Below, in pieces: positions 1-5,686 of a stretch of 7,018 nt of DNA; position 1 is the first letter of the stretch; each line of letters begins with the position of its first letter. The notes below the pieces were generated by a model. That model saw only the letters and a list, made by a program, of their open reading frames with translations, did not search any database and was not told the origin of the DNA. The position numbers and the translations under genes were made by a program. Source of the DNA: Gammaproteobacteria bacterium (GTDB taxonomy: Bacteria; Pseudomonadota; Gammaproteobacteria; Xanthomonadales; Xanthomonadaceae). The stretch is taken from contig JANYBA010000383.1 of NCBI GenBank assembly GCA_025360985.1, positions 1 to 7,018 of the forward strand, given 5' to 3'.

Positions 1-643
1 CCTTGCCGGCGAAAAACTGGATGTCGTCGATCAGCAGCGCGTCGACCTGCTGGAACTGGCGCTTGAACTGGTCCATGGACTTGCCTTGCAGGGCCTTGAC
101 CATGTCGGTGACGAAGGTATCCGAGCGCAGGTAGAGCACGCGCATGCCCGGATTGGATCTGCGCATGAGGTTGCCCGCGGCTTGCATCAGGTGCGTCTTG
201 CCCAGTCCCGTTCCGCCGTAGAGCAGCAAGGGGTTGTAGGCGCGGCCGGGATTTTGCGCGACCTGCATGGCCGCGGACAGTCCGAGCTGGTTGCTGCGCC
301 CCTCGACGAAATTCTCGAAGGTGTAGTGCGGATCGATATTGCCCTGGAAATCCACGACCGCGCGCGGCGCAGCCGCGGCTGCGGATGCAACCGCGACAGC
401 CCGCGGAATCGAGCCAACGGTCAGCGCCACCGGCGTCGGCAGGCCGGCGTAGTGGCTGGCCAGTTCGCGGATGCGCGCCAGGTAACGCTCGCGCACGGTA
501 TCGACCACGAACGCATTGGGCGCGTACAGGGTCAGGCCCTCGTCCTGGGCAAACGCCTGCAGCGGGCGCAGCCACGCGTGCACGTCCTCTGCGGGAAGTT
601 CCGATTCGAGGTGTTCCAGGCAGCGGGGCCACAAAGAAAGCAT
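1..643 (-). CDS. dnaA: Chromosomal replication initiator DnaA, N-terminal part (cut by window edge)
   Basis: DnaA is the AAA+ ATPase that binds DnaA boxes at oriC, melts the origin and loads the replicative helicase; it also represses its own gene. The visible 214 residues cover domain I (about 1-75, opening [17 protein letters not shown], with WLRPLQ at 24-29), a short Ala-rich domain II linker (about 80-97) and the start of the AAA+ domain III. Walker A is GGTGLGKT at 143-150; Walker B is LLIDD at 203-207, followed by IQFF. Sensor 2, the arginine finger and DNA-binding domain IV lie beyond position 1. The start is the ATG at 643-641, chosen because the protein from there matches the usual DnaA beginning; no strong ribosome-binding site precedes it. 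The linker is short for a gammaproteobacterial DnaA. It is transcribed away from rpmH, the usual arrangement in this class. Identification is secure; only the extent is limited by the window. Confidence 0.97.
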   Translation of the reverse strand, partial: MLSLWPRCLEHLESELPAEDVHAWLRPLQAFAQDEGLTLYAPNAFVVDTVRERYLARIRELASHYAGLPTPVALTVGSIPRAVAVASAAAAAPRAVVDFQGNIDPHYTFENFVEGRSNQLGLSAAMQVAQNPGRAYNPLLLYGGTGLGKTHLMQAAGNLMRRSNPGMRVLYLRSDTFVTDMVKALQGKSMDQFKRQFQQVDALLIDDIQFFAGK

Positions 644-672
644 GCAAGAGGCCAGGCCGCCGTTGCGGCGCC

Positions 673-681
673 TGTGGATAA
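673..681 (-). promoter_or_regulatory. DnaA box upstream of dnaA
   Basis: On the minus strand the sequence reads TTATCCACA, a perfect match to the consensus DnaA box. It sits 29 bp upstream of the dnaA start codon and just downstream of the candidate dnaA promoter, where bound DnaA would block or impede transcription. Autorepression of dnaA by such boxes is known in several bacteria; here it is inferred from position. It is the only convincing box in the 160-bp gap. Confidence 0.85.
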
Positions 682-696
682 GTGGTCGGGACGGGA

Positions 697-726
697 AGTC
701 TAGACCTCTCCTTGCTCCGCTGCCAA
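697..726 (-). promoter_or_regulatory. Candidate dnaA promoter (sigma-70 type)
   Basis: Read on the minus strand, TTGGCA (726-721, 5 of 6 to the -35 consensus) and TAGACT (702-697, 4 of 6 to the -10 consensus) are separated by 18 bp. Transcription would begin near 690, giving a leader of roughly 45-50 nt that contains the DnaA box at 673-681. The match is by eye and the start site is inferred. Confidence 0.5.
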
Positions 727-737
727 CAGTGTCGAGG

Positions 738-766
738 TTGACGCAGGTAGGCGCCATTGCTAAGCT
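738..766 (+). promoter_or_regulatory. Candidate rpmH operon promoter
   Basis: TTGACG (738-743, 5 of 6 to the -35 consensus) is followed after 17 bp by TAAGCT (761-766), a weak -10 whose TG at 758-759 makes it an extended -10. Transcription would start near 773, about 30 nt before rpmH. A perfect TTGACA also lies at 766-771, but no acceptable -10 follows it at 16-18 bp before the gene begins, so it is less likely to be the -35. This promoter is expected to drive rpmH and rnpA and probably yidC and mnmE as well. Confidence 0.5.
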
Positions 767-803
767 TGACAGTCTTTCCGCCTTGTTCCATTGAGATGCC
801 GGC

Positions 804-944
804 ATGGCCACCAAGCGTACCTACCAACCGAGCAACATCAAGCGCAAGCGCGACCACGGTTTTCGTGCCCGCATGAGCACGCCGAACGGCCGCAAGATCC
901 TTGCCCGCCGTCGCGCCAAGGGCCGCGCCCGCCTCTGCGTCTGA
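804..944 (+). CDS. rpmH: 50S ribosomal protein L34
   Basis: L34 is a small, very basic protein of the large ribosomal subunit. The 46-residue product has the family's full layout: [11 protein letters not shown] at the N-terminus, then [12 protein letters not shown] (13-24), [19 protein letters not shown] (26-44) and a short CV end. Typical length for the family is 44-47 residues, so the gene is complete. The ATG at 804 is preceded by a weak GAGA (793-796) as the only Shine-Dalgarno-like sequence. It is the first gene after the divergent dnaA/rpmH control region and lies 36 bp upstream of rnpA, the near-universal rpmH-rnpA pairing. Much of rpmH is also open in other frames on both strands, but only this frame gives a recognisable protein. 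Confidence 0.98.
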   Translation: MATKRTYQPSNIKRKRDHGFRARMSTPNGRKILARRRAKGRARLCV

Positions 945-948
945 GCCA

Positions 949-965
949 TCGCCGCGCCGCGGCGA
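949..965 (+). promoter_or_regulatory. GC-rich hairpin between rpmH and rnpA
   Basis: The sequence TCGCCGCGCCGCGGCGA is an inverted repeat with 8-bp perfect arms about a single central base, realistically a 7-bp stem with a 3-nt loop. It starts 5 nt after the rpmH stop codon and ends 15 nt before rnpA. No T-run follows, so it is not a classic intrinsic terminator. It may attenuate readthrough or protect the rpmH 3' end, which would help keep RnpA far below L34; that role is inference. Confidence 0.55.
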
Positions 966-980
966 CGTCCTGACCGGGCC

Positions 981-1409
981 GTGATGTCCACGCCCCCGCT
1001 GCCTTTTCCCCGACGCGCGCACCTGCGCCGCGCCGCCGAATTCCTGGTGGTATTCGCCGAAGGCGGGCGCGTGTCCGGAACCTGTTTCCGATTGCATGCC
1101 CGCTTGCCGGCCGACGCTACCCAGACCCGGCTGGGCGTCACCGTGTCCAAGCGCGTGGACAAGTCGGCGGTGGCGCGCAATCGCTTGCGCCGGCAAGTCA
1201 AGGAAGCGTTCCGGCTGCAGCGGGCCGACCTGGCCTTCGGTGACTACGTCTTCGTCGCCAAGCCCGACGCCGCGAAAGCCGACCGCCACGCCGTGCGCAG
1301 CGAGCTCTTGTCTTTGCTGGCGCGCGCCCGCACGTTGAAGCCCAACGTCGCCACCGGCACAATGCCGCCCTCCGTTGCGAACCCCGATCGCAAACCCTCC
1401 GATGTCTGA
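981..1409 (+). CDS. rnpA: Ribonuclease P protein component
   Basis: RnpA is the protein cofactor of RNase P; it binds the catalytic RNA and the 5' leader of precursor tRNAs during maturation. The 142-residue product carries the family signature around ARNRLRRQVKEAFR (65-78, the RNR motif), preceded by LGVTVSKRVDKSAV (51-64) and followed by the DYVFVAKP strand (88-95). Length fits, with a poorly conserved C-terminal tail (about 117-142, including GTMPP) like the tails I recall from xanthomonad RnpA proteins. Two adjacent starts are possible, GTG at 981 or ATG at 984, differing by one residue; neither has a clear ribosome-binding site, and ATG 984 may well be the real one. It follows rpmH by 36 bp. 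The gene usually found next, yidD, is missing. Confidence 0.96.
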   Translation: MMSTPPLPFPRRAHLRRAAEFLVVFAEGGRVSGTCFRLHARLPADATQTRLGVTVSKRVDKSAVARNRLRRQVKEAFRLQRADLAFGDYVFVAKPDAAKADRHAVRSELLSLLARARTLKPNVATGTMPPSVANPDRKPSDV

Positions 1410-1439
1410 CAGGCGCCACGCGCCGGGATCGCCTCGTCC

Positions 1440-1484
1440 ATGAAGTTCGCGCATGAAGTTCTCGCAATGAAGTTCTTTCCATGA
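1440..1484 (+). repeat. Tandem 13-14-bp repeat and micro-ORF cascade in the yidC leader
   Basis: ATGAAGTTC occurs three times, at 1440, 1453 and 1467, and the yidC start ATGAACC at 1481 continues the same spacing (13, 14 and 14 bp), so the yidC start may be a diverged fourth unit. Each unit contains an ATG. The first reads MKFAHEVLAMKFFP and the third, in the same frame, MKFFP; both stop on the TGA at 1482-1484, overlapping the yidC ATG. The second reads MKFSQ and stops on the TGA at 1468-1470, overlapping the third ATG. None is in frame with yidC. Each GAAG could act as a weak ribosome-binding site for the next start, 8 nt downstream. The repeat is certain; translation and coupling are inference. 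Confidence 0.75.
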
Positions 1485-3205
1485 ACCAGACCCGCTCGTT
1501 CCTGTTGATCGCCTGGCTGGTGGTCGCCGCCTTGTTGTGGCTGCAATGGAACCAATCGCCCGCGCCGCCGCCAGCCACCGCCCCGACCGCCAACGGCGCG
1601 CCCGCGGCAGCGGCGCAGCCTGCGCCGGCTCTGCCTGGCGCATTGCCGGTGACCCTGCCCGGCGCCTTGCCGGCAGCCGTGTCCGGCGCATCGGAAAGCG
1701 CGGTGGCGGCGTCTCCCGGTTCGCCGGCGAGGACCATCACGCTGGAGAACGATGTCCTGCGCTTGACCGTGGATCTCGACGGCGGCCGGATGGTCGGTTC
1801 GCAACTGCTGCAGTACACCGTCGAGAAAAAGCCCGGCAGTCCGGACGTCGAGTTGCTGAGCAGCGAGCCGGCGCTTTACTACACTGCCGGCGCGGGCCTG
1901 ATCGTCCAGGACAGCCAGCAACAGCAACGCACGCTTGACGAGCATTTCCAGAGCGAAGGCCAGAGCGCTCGATTCGCGCTCGCGCCGGACGCGGCGCAGA
2001 TCTCGGTTCCGCTCACCTGGACCGATTCGGCCACAGGCATTGCCGTCCGTCGCACCCTGACCCTGACCCGCGGCAGTTACGCGCTCGCCATGAGCGAGCA
2101 GATCAGCAACACCAGCGCCACGACGCAGACCGTCTACCCGTTCGTCGACCTGGACCGCGTCGCGCCGCCGACGCCACCCAAGCACAGTTTCATGACCAAT
2201 CCGGAGTCCTTCAGCGTCGTCGGGCCGGCCTGGTACAGCCCGGAAAGCAAGTACGAACGCACCCGATTCACCGCCTTCGACAGCAAGAAGCCGCCCGCCA
2301 CCGACGTCACTGGCGGCTGGATCGCGATGCTGCAGCATCATTTCGTCGCGGCTTGGCTGCCCGACCCGAAGGTACCGCAGCGCTTCGCCGCCTTCACCCA
2401 GAGCCACGACGGCAGCACCCTGTACGTGATCCGCAGCGTGGCAGCGCCCCAGCAGCTGGCCCCGGGCACGAGCCAGGCGCGTGAAAGCCGATTGTGGGTC
2501 GGTCCCAAGCTGCAGACCCCGCTGGCGCAACTCGCGCCGGGCCTGGAGAAAACGGTCGATTACGGCATCTTCACCGTTATTGCGCAGCCGTTGTTCTGGC
2601 TGCTGTCCTGGCTGCACCGCCTGTTCGGCAACTGGGGCTGGGCCATCATCGCGATCGTCGTCCTGCTCAAGGCGGCGTTGTACTGGTTCTCGAAGAAGCA
2701 GTACCAGAGCATGGCGCGGATGCGCCAGCTGCAGCCGCGCCTGGAAGCACTCAAGGAACGCTACGGCGACGACCGCCAGCAATACCAGATGGCGATGATG
2801 GAGTTGTACAAGAAAGAGAAGATCAATCCGTTGGCGGGCTGCCTGCCCGTGTTGATCCCGATGCCGATCTTCCTGGCGCTGTATTGGGTGCTGATCGAAA
2901 CCGTTGAACTGCGGCACGAGCCCTGGGTCGGCTGGATCCAGAACCTCACTGCCGCCGATCCTTACTTCATCCTGCCGGCCCTGAACCTGATGGTGATGTA
3001 CCTGACGCAGAGGCTGACGCCGACGCCGGGCATGGACCCGATGCAGAAGAAGATGATGCAGTTCATGCCGTTGATATTCGGCGTGATGATGGCCTTCTTC
3101 CCCGCCGGCCTCGTCTTGTACTGGGTGACCAATGGCCTGCTCGGCCTGCTCCAGCAATGGTGGATGACCAAGCAGTTCGCGACGGCCCCGACCGTTACCC
3201 GGTAA
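1481..3205 (+). CDS. yidC: Membrane protein insertase YidC
   Basis: YidC inserts and folds inner-membrane proteins, alone or with SecYEG. The 574-residue product has the gram-negative layout: an N-terminal membrane helix (7-23), an Ala/Pro-rich linker (about 26-82), the periplasmic beta-domain (about 85-345, with WYSP at 251-254 and GGWIAMLQHHF at 278-288), then the conserved insertase core. Core landmarks are NWGWAII (384-390), Lys397 at the position of the groove arginine of E. coli (lysine also occurs there in pseudomonads), the cytoplasmic hairpin QLQPRLEALKERYGDD (416-431), KKEKINPLAGCLP (444-456), YFILPALN (495-502), DPMQKKMMQFMP (519-530) and PAGLVLYWV (541-549). Residue 460 is Pro in LIPMPIF, where Gln is usual. 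ATG 1481 is chosen because MNQTRSFLLIAWL matches family starts. It is 71 bp after rnpA and 42 bp before mnmE. Confidence 0.97.
   Translation: MNQTRSFLLIAWLVVAALLWLQWNQSPAPPPATAPTANGAPAAAAQPAPALPGALPVTLPGALPAAVSGASESAVAASPGSPARTITLENDVLRLTVDLDGGRMVGSQLLQYTVEKKPGSPDVELLSSEPALYYTAGAGLIVQDSQQQQRTLDEHFQSEGQSARFALAPDAAQISVPLTWTDSATGIAVRRTLTLTRGSYALAMSEQISNTSATTQTVYPFVDLDRVAPPTPPKHSFMTNPESFSVVGPAWYSPESKYERTRFTAFDSKKPPATDVTGGWIAMLQHHFVAAWLPDPKVPQRFAAFTQSHDGSTLYVIRSVAAPQQLAPGTSQARESRLWVGPKLQTPLAQLAPGLEKTVDYGIFTVIAQPLFWLLSWLHRLFGNWGWAIIAIVVLLKAALYWFSKKQYQSMARMRQLQPRLEALKERYGDDRQQYQMAMMELYKKEKINPLAGCLPVLIPMPIFLALYWVLIETVELRHEPWVGWIQNLTAADPYFILPALNLMVMYLTQRLTPTPGMDPMQKKMMQFMPLIFGVMMAFFPAGLVLYWVTNGLLGLLQQWWMTKQFATAPTVTR
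1631..1673 (+). repeat. Imperfect 24-bp-period repeat in the yidC linker
   Basis: Two 19-bp copies (1631-1649 and 1655-1673) differ at two bases and are offset by 24 bp, so the encoded linker repeats LPGALP at residues 51-56 and 59-64. It lies in the low-complexity Ala/Pro spacer between the first membrane helix and the periplasmic domain, a part of YidC that varies freely in length. Confidence 0.75.
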
Positions 3206-3247
3206 GCGCGACGAACCGACACCGGCGGCCTCTGCCAAGATAGCGGC

Positions 3248-4591
3248 ATGCCCGCCGACGCCAACACCGACACCATCGCCGCGATCGCCACCGCTGCCGG
3301 CGCCGGCGGCATCGGCATCGTCCGGCTGTCCGGGCCGCGCGCGCGCGCCATCGGCGAAGCGCTGGTCGGCGCCGCCCTGGCACCGCGGCGGATCGCCCAT
3401 CGGCGCTTCCGCGACCGCGAAGGCGACACCATCGACGACGGCATCGCCCTGTATTTCCGCGCGCCGCATTCCTACACCGGCGAAGACGTCGTCGAACTGC
3501 AAGGCCATGGCAGCGCGCCGGTATTGGCGCGACTGCTGCGCGCCTGCGTGGTGCTCGGCGCGCGCCTGGCCCGGCCGGGCGAATTCACCGAGCGCGCCTT
3601 CCTCAACGACCGCCTCGACCTGGCGCAAGCCGAAGCGGTCGCCGACCTGATCGCCGCCGGCAGCGACGCCGCCGCGCGCGCCGCGCGGCGTTCGCTCGAC
3701 GGCGAGTTCTCGCGCCGCGTGCATGCCGTGGTGGAGCAGGTAACGGCCTTGCGCGTGCACGTGGAAGCCACGTTGGATTTCCCCGAAGAAGGCATCGAAC
3801 TGCTGGCGCAACCAGGCTTGCGCCGGCGCCTCGATACCTGCGCGATGGCATTGGCGCAGCTGCGCGCCGACGCCGGCCGCGGCCTGCGGCTGCGCGATGG
3901 CCTGCACGCCGTCATCGTCGGCGAGCCGAACACCGGCAAGTCCTCCCTGCTCAATGCCCTGGCCGCCGACGATCGGGCGATCGTCGCCGCCGTCGCCGGC
4001 ACGACCCGGGACCTGTTGCGCGAGCCGCTCGAGCTCGACGGCGTGGCCCTGACGCTGGTCGATACCGCGGGCCTGCGCGACTCCGACGACGCCATCGAGG
4101 TCGAGGGCGTGCGCCGGGCGCGGGCCGAATTGGCGCGCGCCGACCTCGCCCTGACGGTGCTGGACGCACGCGACGCGACCGTGCCGGGCGCCGTCGTCGC
4201 CGCCGTCGCCGGCGTGCCCCAGGTTCTGTGGCTGCACAACAAGGCGGACCTCATGGCGGCACCGCCCGAAGACGATGCGCGTCCGGAAGGAAGGCACCTG
4301 TGGCTGTCGGTGCGCACGGGCGCCGGGCTCGACGCGGTAAGGGCGGCATTGCGCGCGGCCGCCGGCGTCGGCGGCGAGGGCAGCTTCAGCGCTCGCGAAC
4401 GGCACGTGGCTGCCCTGGATCGTGCTGACGCCGCGCTGGCGCTTGCGCAGGCGCGATTGGCCGAGGACCTGGGCGAATTGGCGGCCGAGGAACTGCGCCA
4501 GGCACAGCTCGCGCTGGGCGAAATCACCGGCGTGGTCGCCGCGGACGATCTGCTGGGGCGGATCTTTTCCGACTTTTGCATCGGAAAGTGA
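3248..4591 (+). CDS. mnmE: tRNA modification GTPase MnmE (TrmE)
   Basis: MnmE works with MnmG to place the carboxymethylaminomethyl group on carbon 5 of wobble uridine 34 in certain tRNAs, using GTP, a folate one-carbon donor and glycine; it acts in the cytoplasm as a dimer. The 447-residue product is full length. The N-terminal folate-binding domain (1-119) begins [20 protein letters not shown]. The helical domain contains the inserted G domain (about 218-375), with G1 GEPNTGKSS (225-233), G2 GTTRD (251-255), G3 DTAG (272-275) and G4 NKAD (331-334). The end is the diagnostic FCIGK, with the catalytic Cys444. The first loop reads TAAGAGG, whereas E. coli has TPPGRGG. No ribosome-binding site precedes ATG 3248; CAAGAT six bases upstream could be a -10 for a leaderless transcript. 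Gene order yidC-mnmE is standard. Confidence 0.97.
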   Translation: MPADANTDTIAAIATAAGAGGIGIVRLSGPRARAIGEALVGAALAPRRIAHRRFRDREGDTIDDGIALYFRAPHSYTGEDVVELQGHGSAPVLARLLRACVVLGARLARPGEFTERAFLNDRLDLAQAEAVADLIAAGSDAAARAARRSLDGEFSRRVHAVVEQVTALRVHVEATLDFPEEGIELLAQPGLRRRLDTCAMALAQLRADAGRGLRLRDGLHAVIVGEPNTGKSSLLNALAADDRAIVAAVAGTTRDLLREPLELDGVALTLVDTAGLRDSDDAIEVEGVRRARAELARADLALTVLDARDATVPGAVVAAVAGVPQVLWLHNKADLMAAPPEDDARPEGRHLWLSVRTGAGLDAVRAALRAAAGVGGEGSFSARERHVAALDRADAALALAQARLAEDLGELAAEELRQAQLALGEITGVVAADDLLGRIFSDFCIGK

Positions 4592-4610
4592 CCGCGGAAA
4601 CGGAAATGGC

Positions 4611-4616
4611 TTGACA
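4611..4616 (+). promoter_or_regulatory. Candidate promoter -35 element for the TonB-like gene
   Basis: A perfect TTGACA lies 20 bp after the mnmE stop and 58 bp before the next start codon, in the most AT-rich part of this gap. The matching -10 is unclear: the sequence at 4631-4639 (TACTCATCT) is the right area but fits poorly at 15-18 bp spacing. It suggests that the downstream gene has its own promoter, not only readthrough from mnmE. Confidence 0.4.
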
Positions 4617-4674
4617 AACAGGCCAAAGTTTACTCATCTGACCCAAGCTTCATTCCCGACCCTGCGAGCAACCC

Positions 4675-5625
4675 ATGAACGCTGCGACTCCGACCTCCCT
4701 TTCCTTCCGTTGGGCCGCCATCCTGATCCTGGGCACGGGCCTCGTGGCCTGCGGCAAGGACCAGGCCCCGGCCCCGGCCGTACCCGCCGCCGCCGCGGCG
4801 ACCTCGGCGGCCAGTGTCGCCAACGCCGCCCAGGCCGCGGCGGCGCAGCAAGCTGCGGCGCTCGCCGCGCTGTCGGCCGACGAACTCAAGAAGCGCGGCG
4901 CCGATGCCCTGCGCGAGCAGCGGCTGTACGCGCCGGCCGGCAACAACGCGATGGAGTACTACATTGCCCTGCGCAAGAAGAGCGACAAGCCCAATGCCTC
5001 GGCGGAAAGCGCCCTGATCGACTTGCAGCCGTACGCGGTGATCGCCGCCGAGCAAGCGATCACCCGCGAGGACTTCGTTGAAGCCGAACGACTGCGCTTG
5101 CTGATCGCCACGGCCGATTCGCAAGCACCGGCGCTCGGCCGCATTGCCGATGCCATCGCCAAGGGCCAGCAGGCGGTGGCCTTGCGCCTGCAGCAAGCGG
5201 CCACCAAGACCGACGACGCCGCCAAGGCGGCTGAAGCGGCCAGATTGCAGGCGCAGCAACAGGCCGCCGCGCCGCCGCCGCCCGCGCCGGCACCGGTCCA
5301 ACAAGCGCCGCCGCCGGCGCCCGAGCCGGTCCGGCAAGCGCCACCCCCGCAACCGGCGCCGGTACAGCGCGCGCCCAGTCCGATCGTCCCGGTGTTCGCG
5401 CCGCAGCCGGCCTATCCGGATGCCGCCTTGAACGCCGGCACCGCCGGCGAGGTCGTGGTCACCTTCACCATCAACACCGATGGCAGCGTCAGCAATGTCA
5501 ACGTGGTCAGCGCCCGGCCGCGCGGCATCTTCGAACGCAACGTCCGCAACGCGGTATCGCGTTGGCGCTTCCAGCCCATCGACGCGCCACAGACGATCAC
5601 CCGGACGTTCACATTCAAGCCCTGA
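4675..5625 (+). CDS. Putative lipoprotein with C-terminal TonB domain
   Basis: The product has 316 residues. A hydrophobic N-terminus (about 13-25) ends in the lipobox LVAC with Cys26, so a lipid-anchored protein is likely; Gly27-Lys28 gives no inner-membrane retention signal. An Ala-rich stretch (31-66) follows, then a helical region (about 67-192) whose LREQRLYAPAGNNAMEYYIA (79-98) and DFVEAERLRLLI (133-144) look like TPR-type helices. Next is a Pro-rich linker (199-240) with three units of the type PVQQAPP, and a TonB C-terminal domain (about 242-316) with PQPAYPDAAL, GEVVVTFTINTDGSV and AVSRWRFQP. TonB proteins normally pass inner-membrane energy to outer-membrane transporters and are held by an uncleaved helix, so the lipobox is odd. 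No ExbB/ExbD genes are adjacent. I recall similar proteins in xanthomonads, but the role is unknown to me. The Ala/Pro-rich parts are low-complexity. Confidence 0.85.
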   Translation: MNAATPTSLSFRWAAILILGTGLVACGKDQAPAPAVPAAAAATSAASVANAAQAAAAQQAAALAALSADELKKRGADALREQRLYAPAGNNAMEYYIALRKKSDKPNASAESALIDLQPYAVIAAEQAITREDFVEAERLRLLIATADSQAPALGRIADAIAKGQQAVALRLQQAATKTDDAAKAAEAARLQAQQQAAAPPPPAPAPVQQAPPPAPEPVRQAPPPQPAPVQRAPSPIVPVFAPQPAYPDAALNAGTAGEVVVTFTINTDGSVSNVNVVSARPRGIFERNVRNAVSRWRFQPIDAPQTITRTFTFKP

Positions 5626-5642
5626 GGCGAGCCGCCGTTCGG

Positions 5643-5679
5643 AACGACCAAGGCCCGGCGCATGCCGGGCCTTGTCGTT
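5643..5679. terminator. Bidirectional hairpin terminator between convergent genes
   Basis: An 11-bp perfect stem (5649-5659 with 5664-5674, loop GCAT) extends, after one bulged C at 5648, by a further 5 bp (AACGA 5643-5647 with TCGTT 5675-5679). The core reads CAAGGCCCGGC and its complement. It begins 18 bp after the TonB-like gene's stop and ends 8 bp before the ABC permease's stop on the other strand, so it can serve both. The T-tract is short on both strands, as is common in high-GC genomes. Confidence 0.8.
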
Positions 5680-5686
5680 TGCGCGG

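Noticed and set aside
86..703. A 205-codon plus-strand frame opposite dnaA
   Set aside because: The minus strand encodes unmistakable DnaA with Walker A and B; the plus frame has no recognisable features.
644..803. oriC in the dnaA-rpmH gap
   Set aside because: Only one convincing DnaA box and no AT-rich unwinding stretch are present in 160 bp; the origin is more likely near dnaA-dnaN or elsewhere outside the window.
1412..1424. Short inverted repeat GGCGC-CAC-GCGCC after rnpA as a terminator
   Set aside because: A 5-bp stem without a T-run is common by chance at this GC content, and yidC is expected to be co-transcribed.
2672..2674. Loss of the conserved groove arginine in YidC (Lys397 instead)
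   Set aside because: Lysine is found at the same position in pseudomonad YidC, so the positive charge is kept and the change is ordinary.
1244..4405. A 1053-codon open frame on the minus strand opposite yidC and mnmE
   Set aside because: It is antisense to two well-identified genes, its translation is rich in Arg, Gln, Gly and Ala with no recognisable domain, and such frames are expected opposite GC-biased codons.
3472..4626. A 384-codon minus-strand frame opposite mnmE
   Set aside because: The translation is Ser/Arg/Ala low-complexity, a typical shadow of a high-GC gene; mnmE motifs are intact on the plus strand.
4630..5352. Long minus-strand frame opposite the TonB-like gene
   Set aside because: It is Gly/Arg-rich and mirrors the Ala/Pro-rich stretches of the real gene; there is no ribosome-binding site or known motif.
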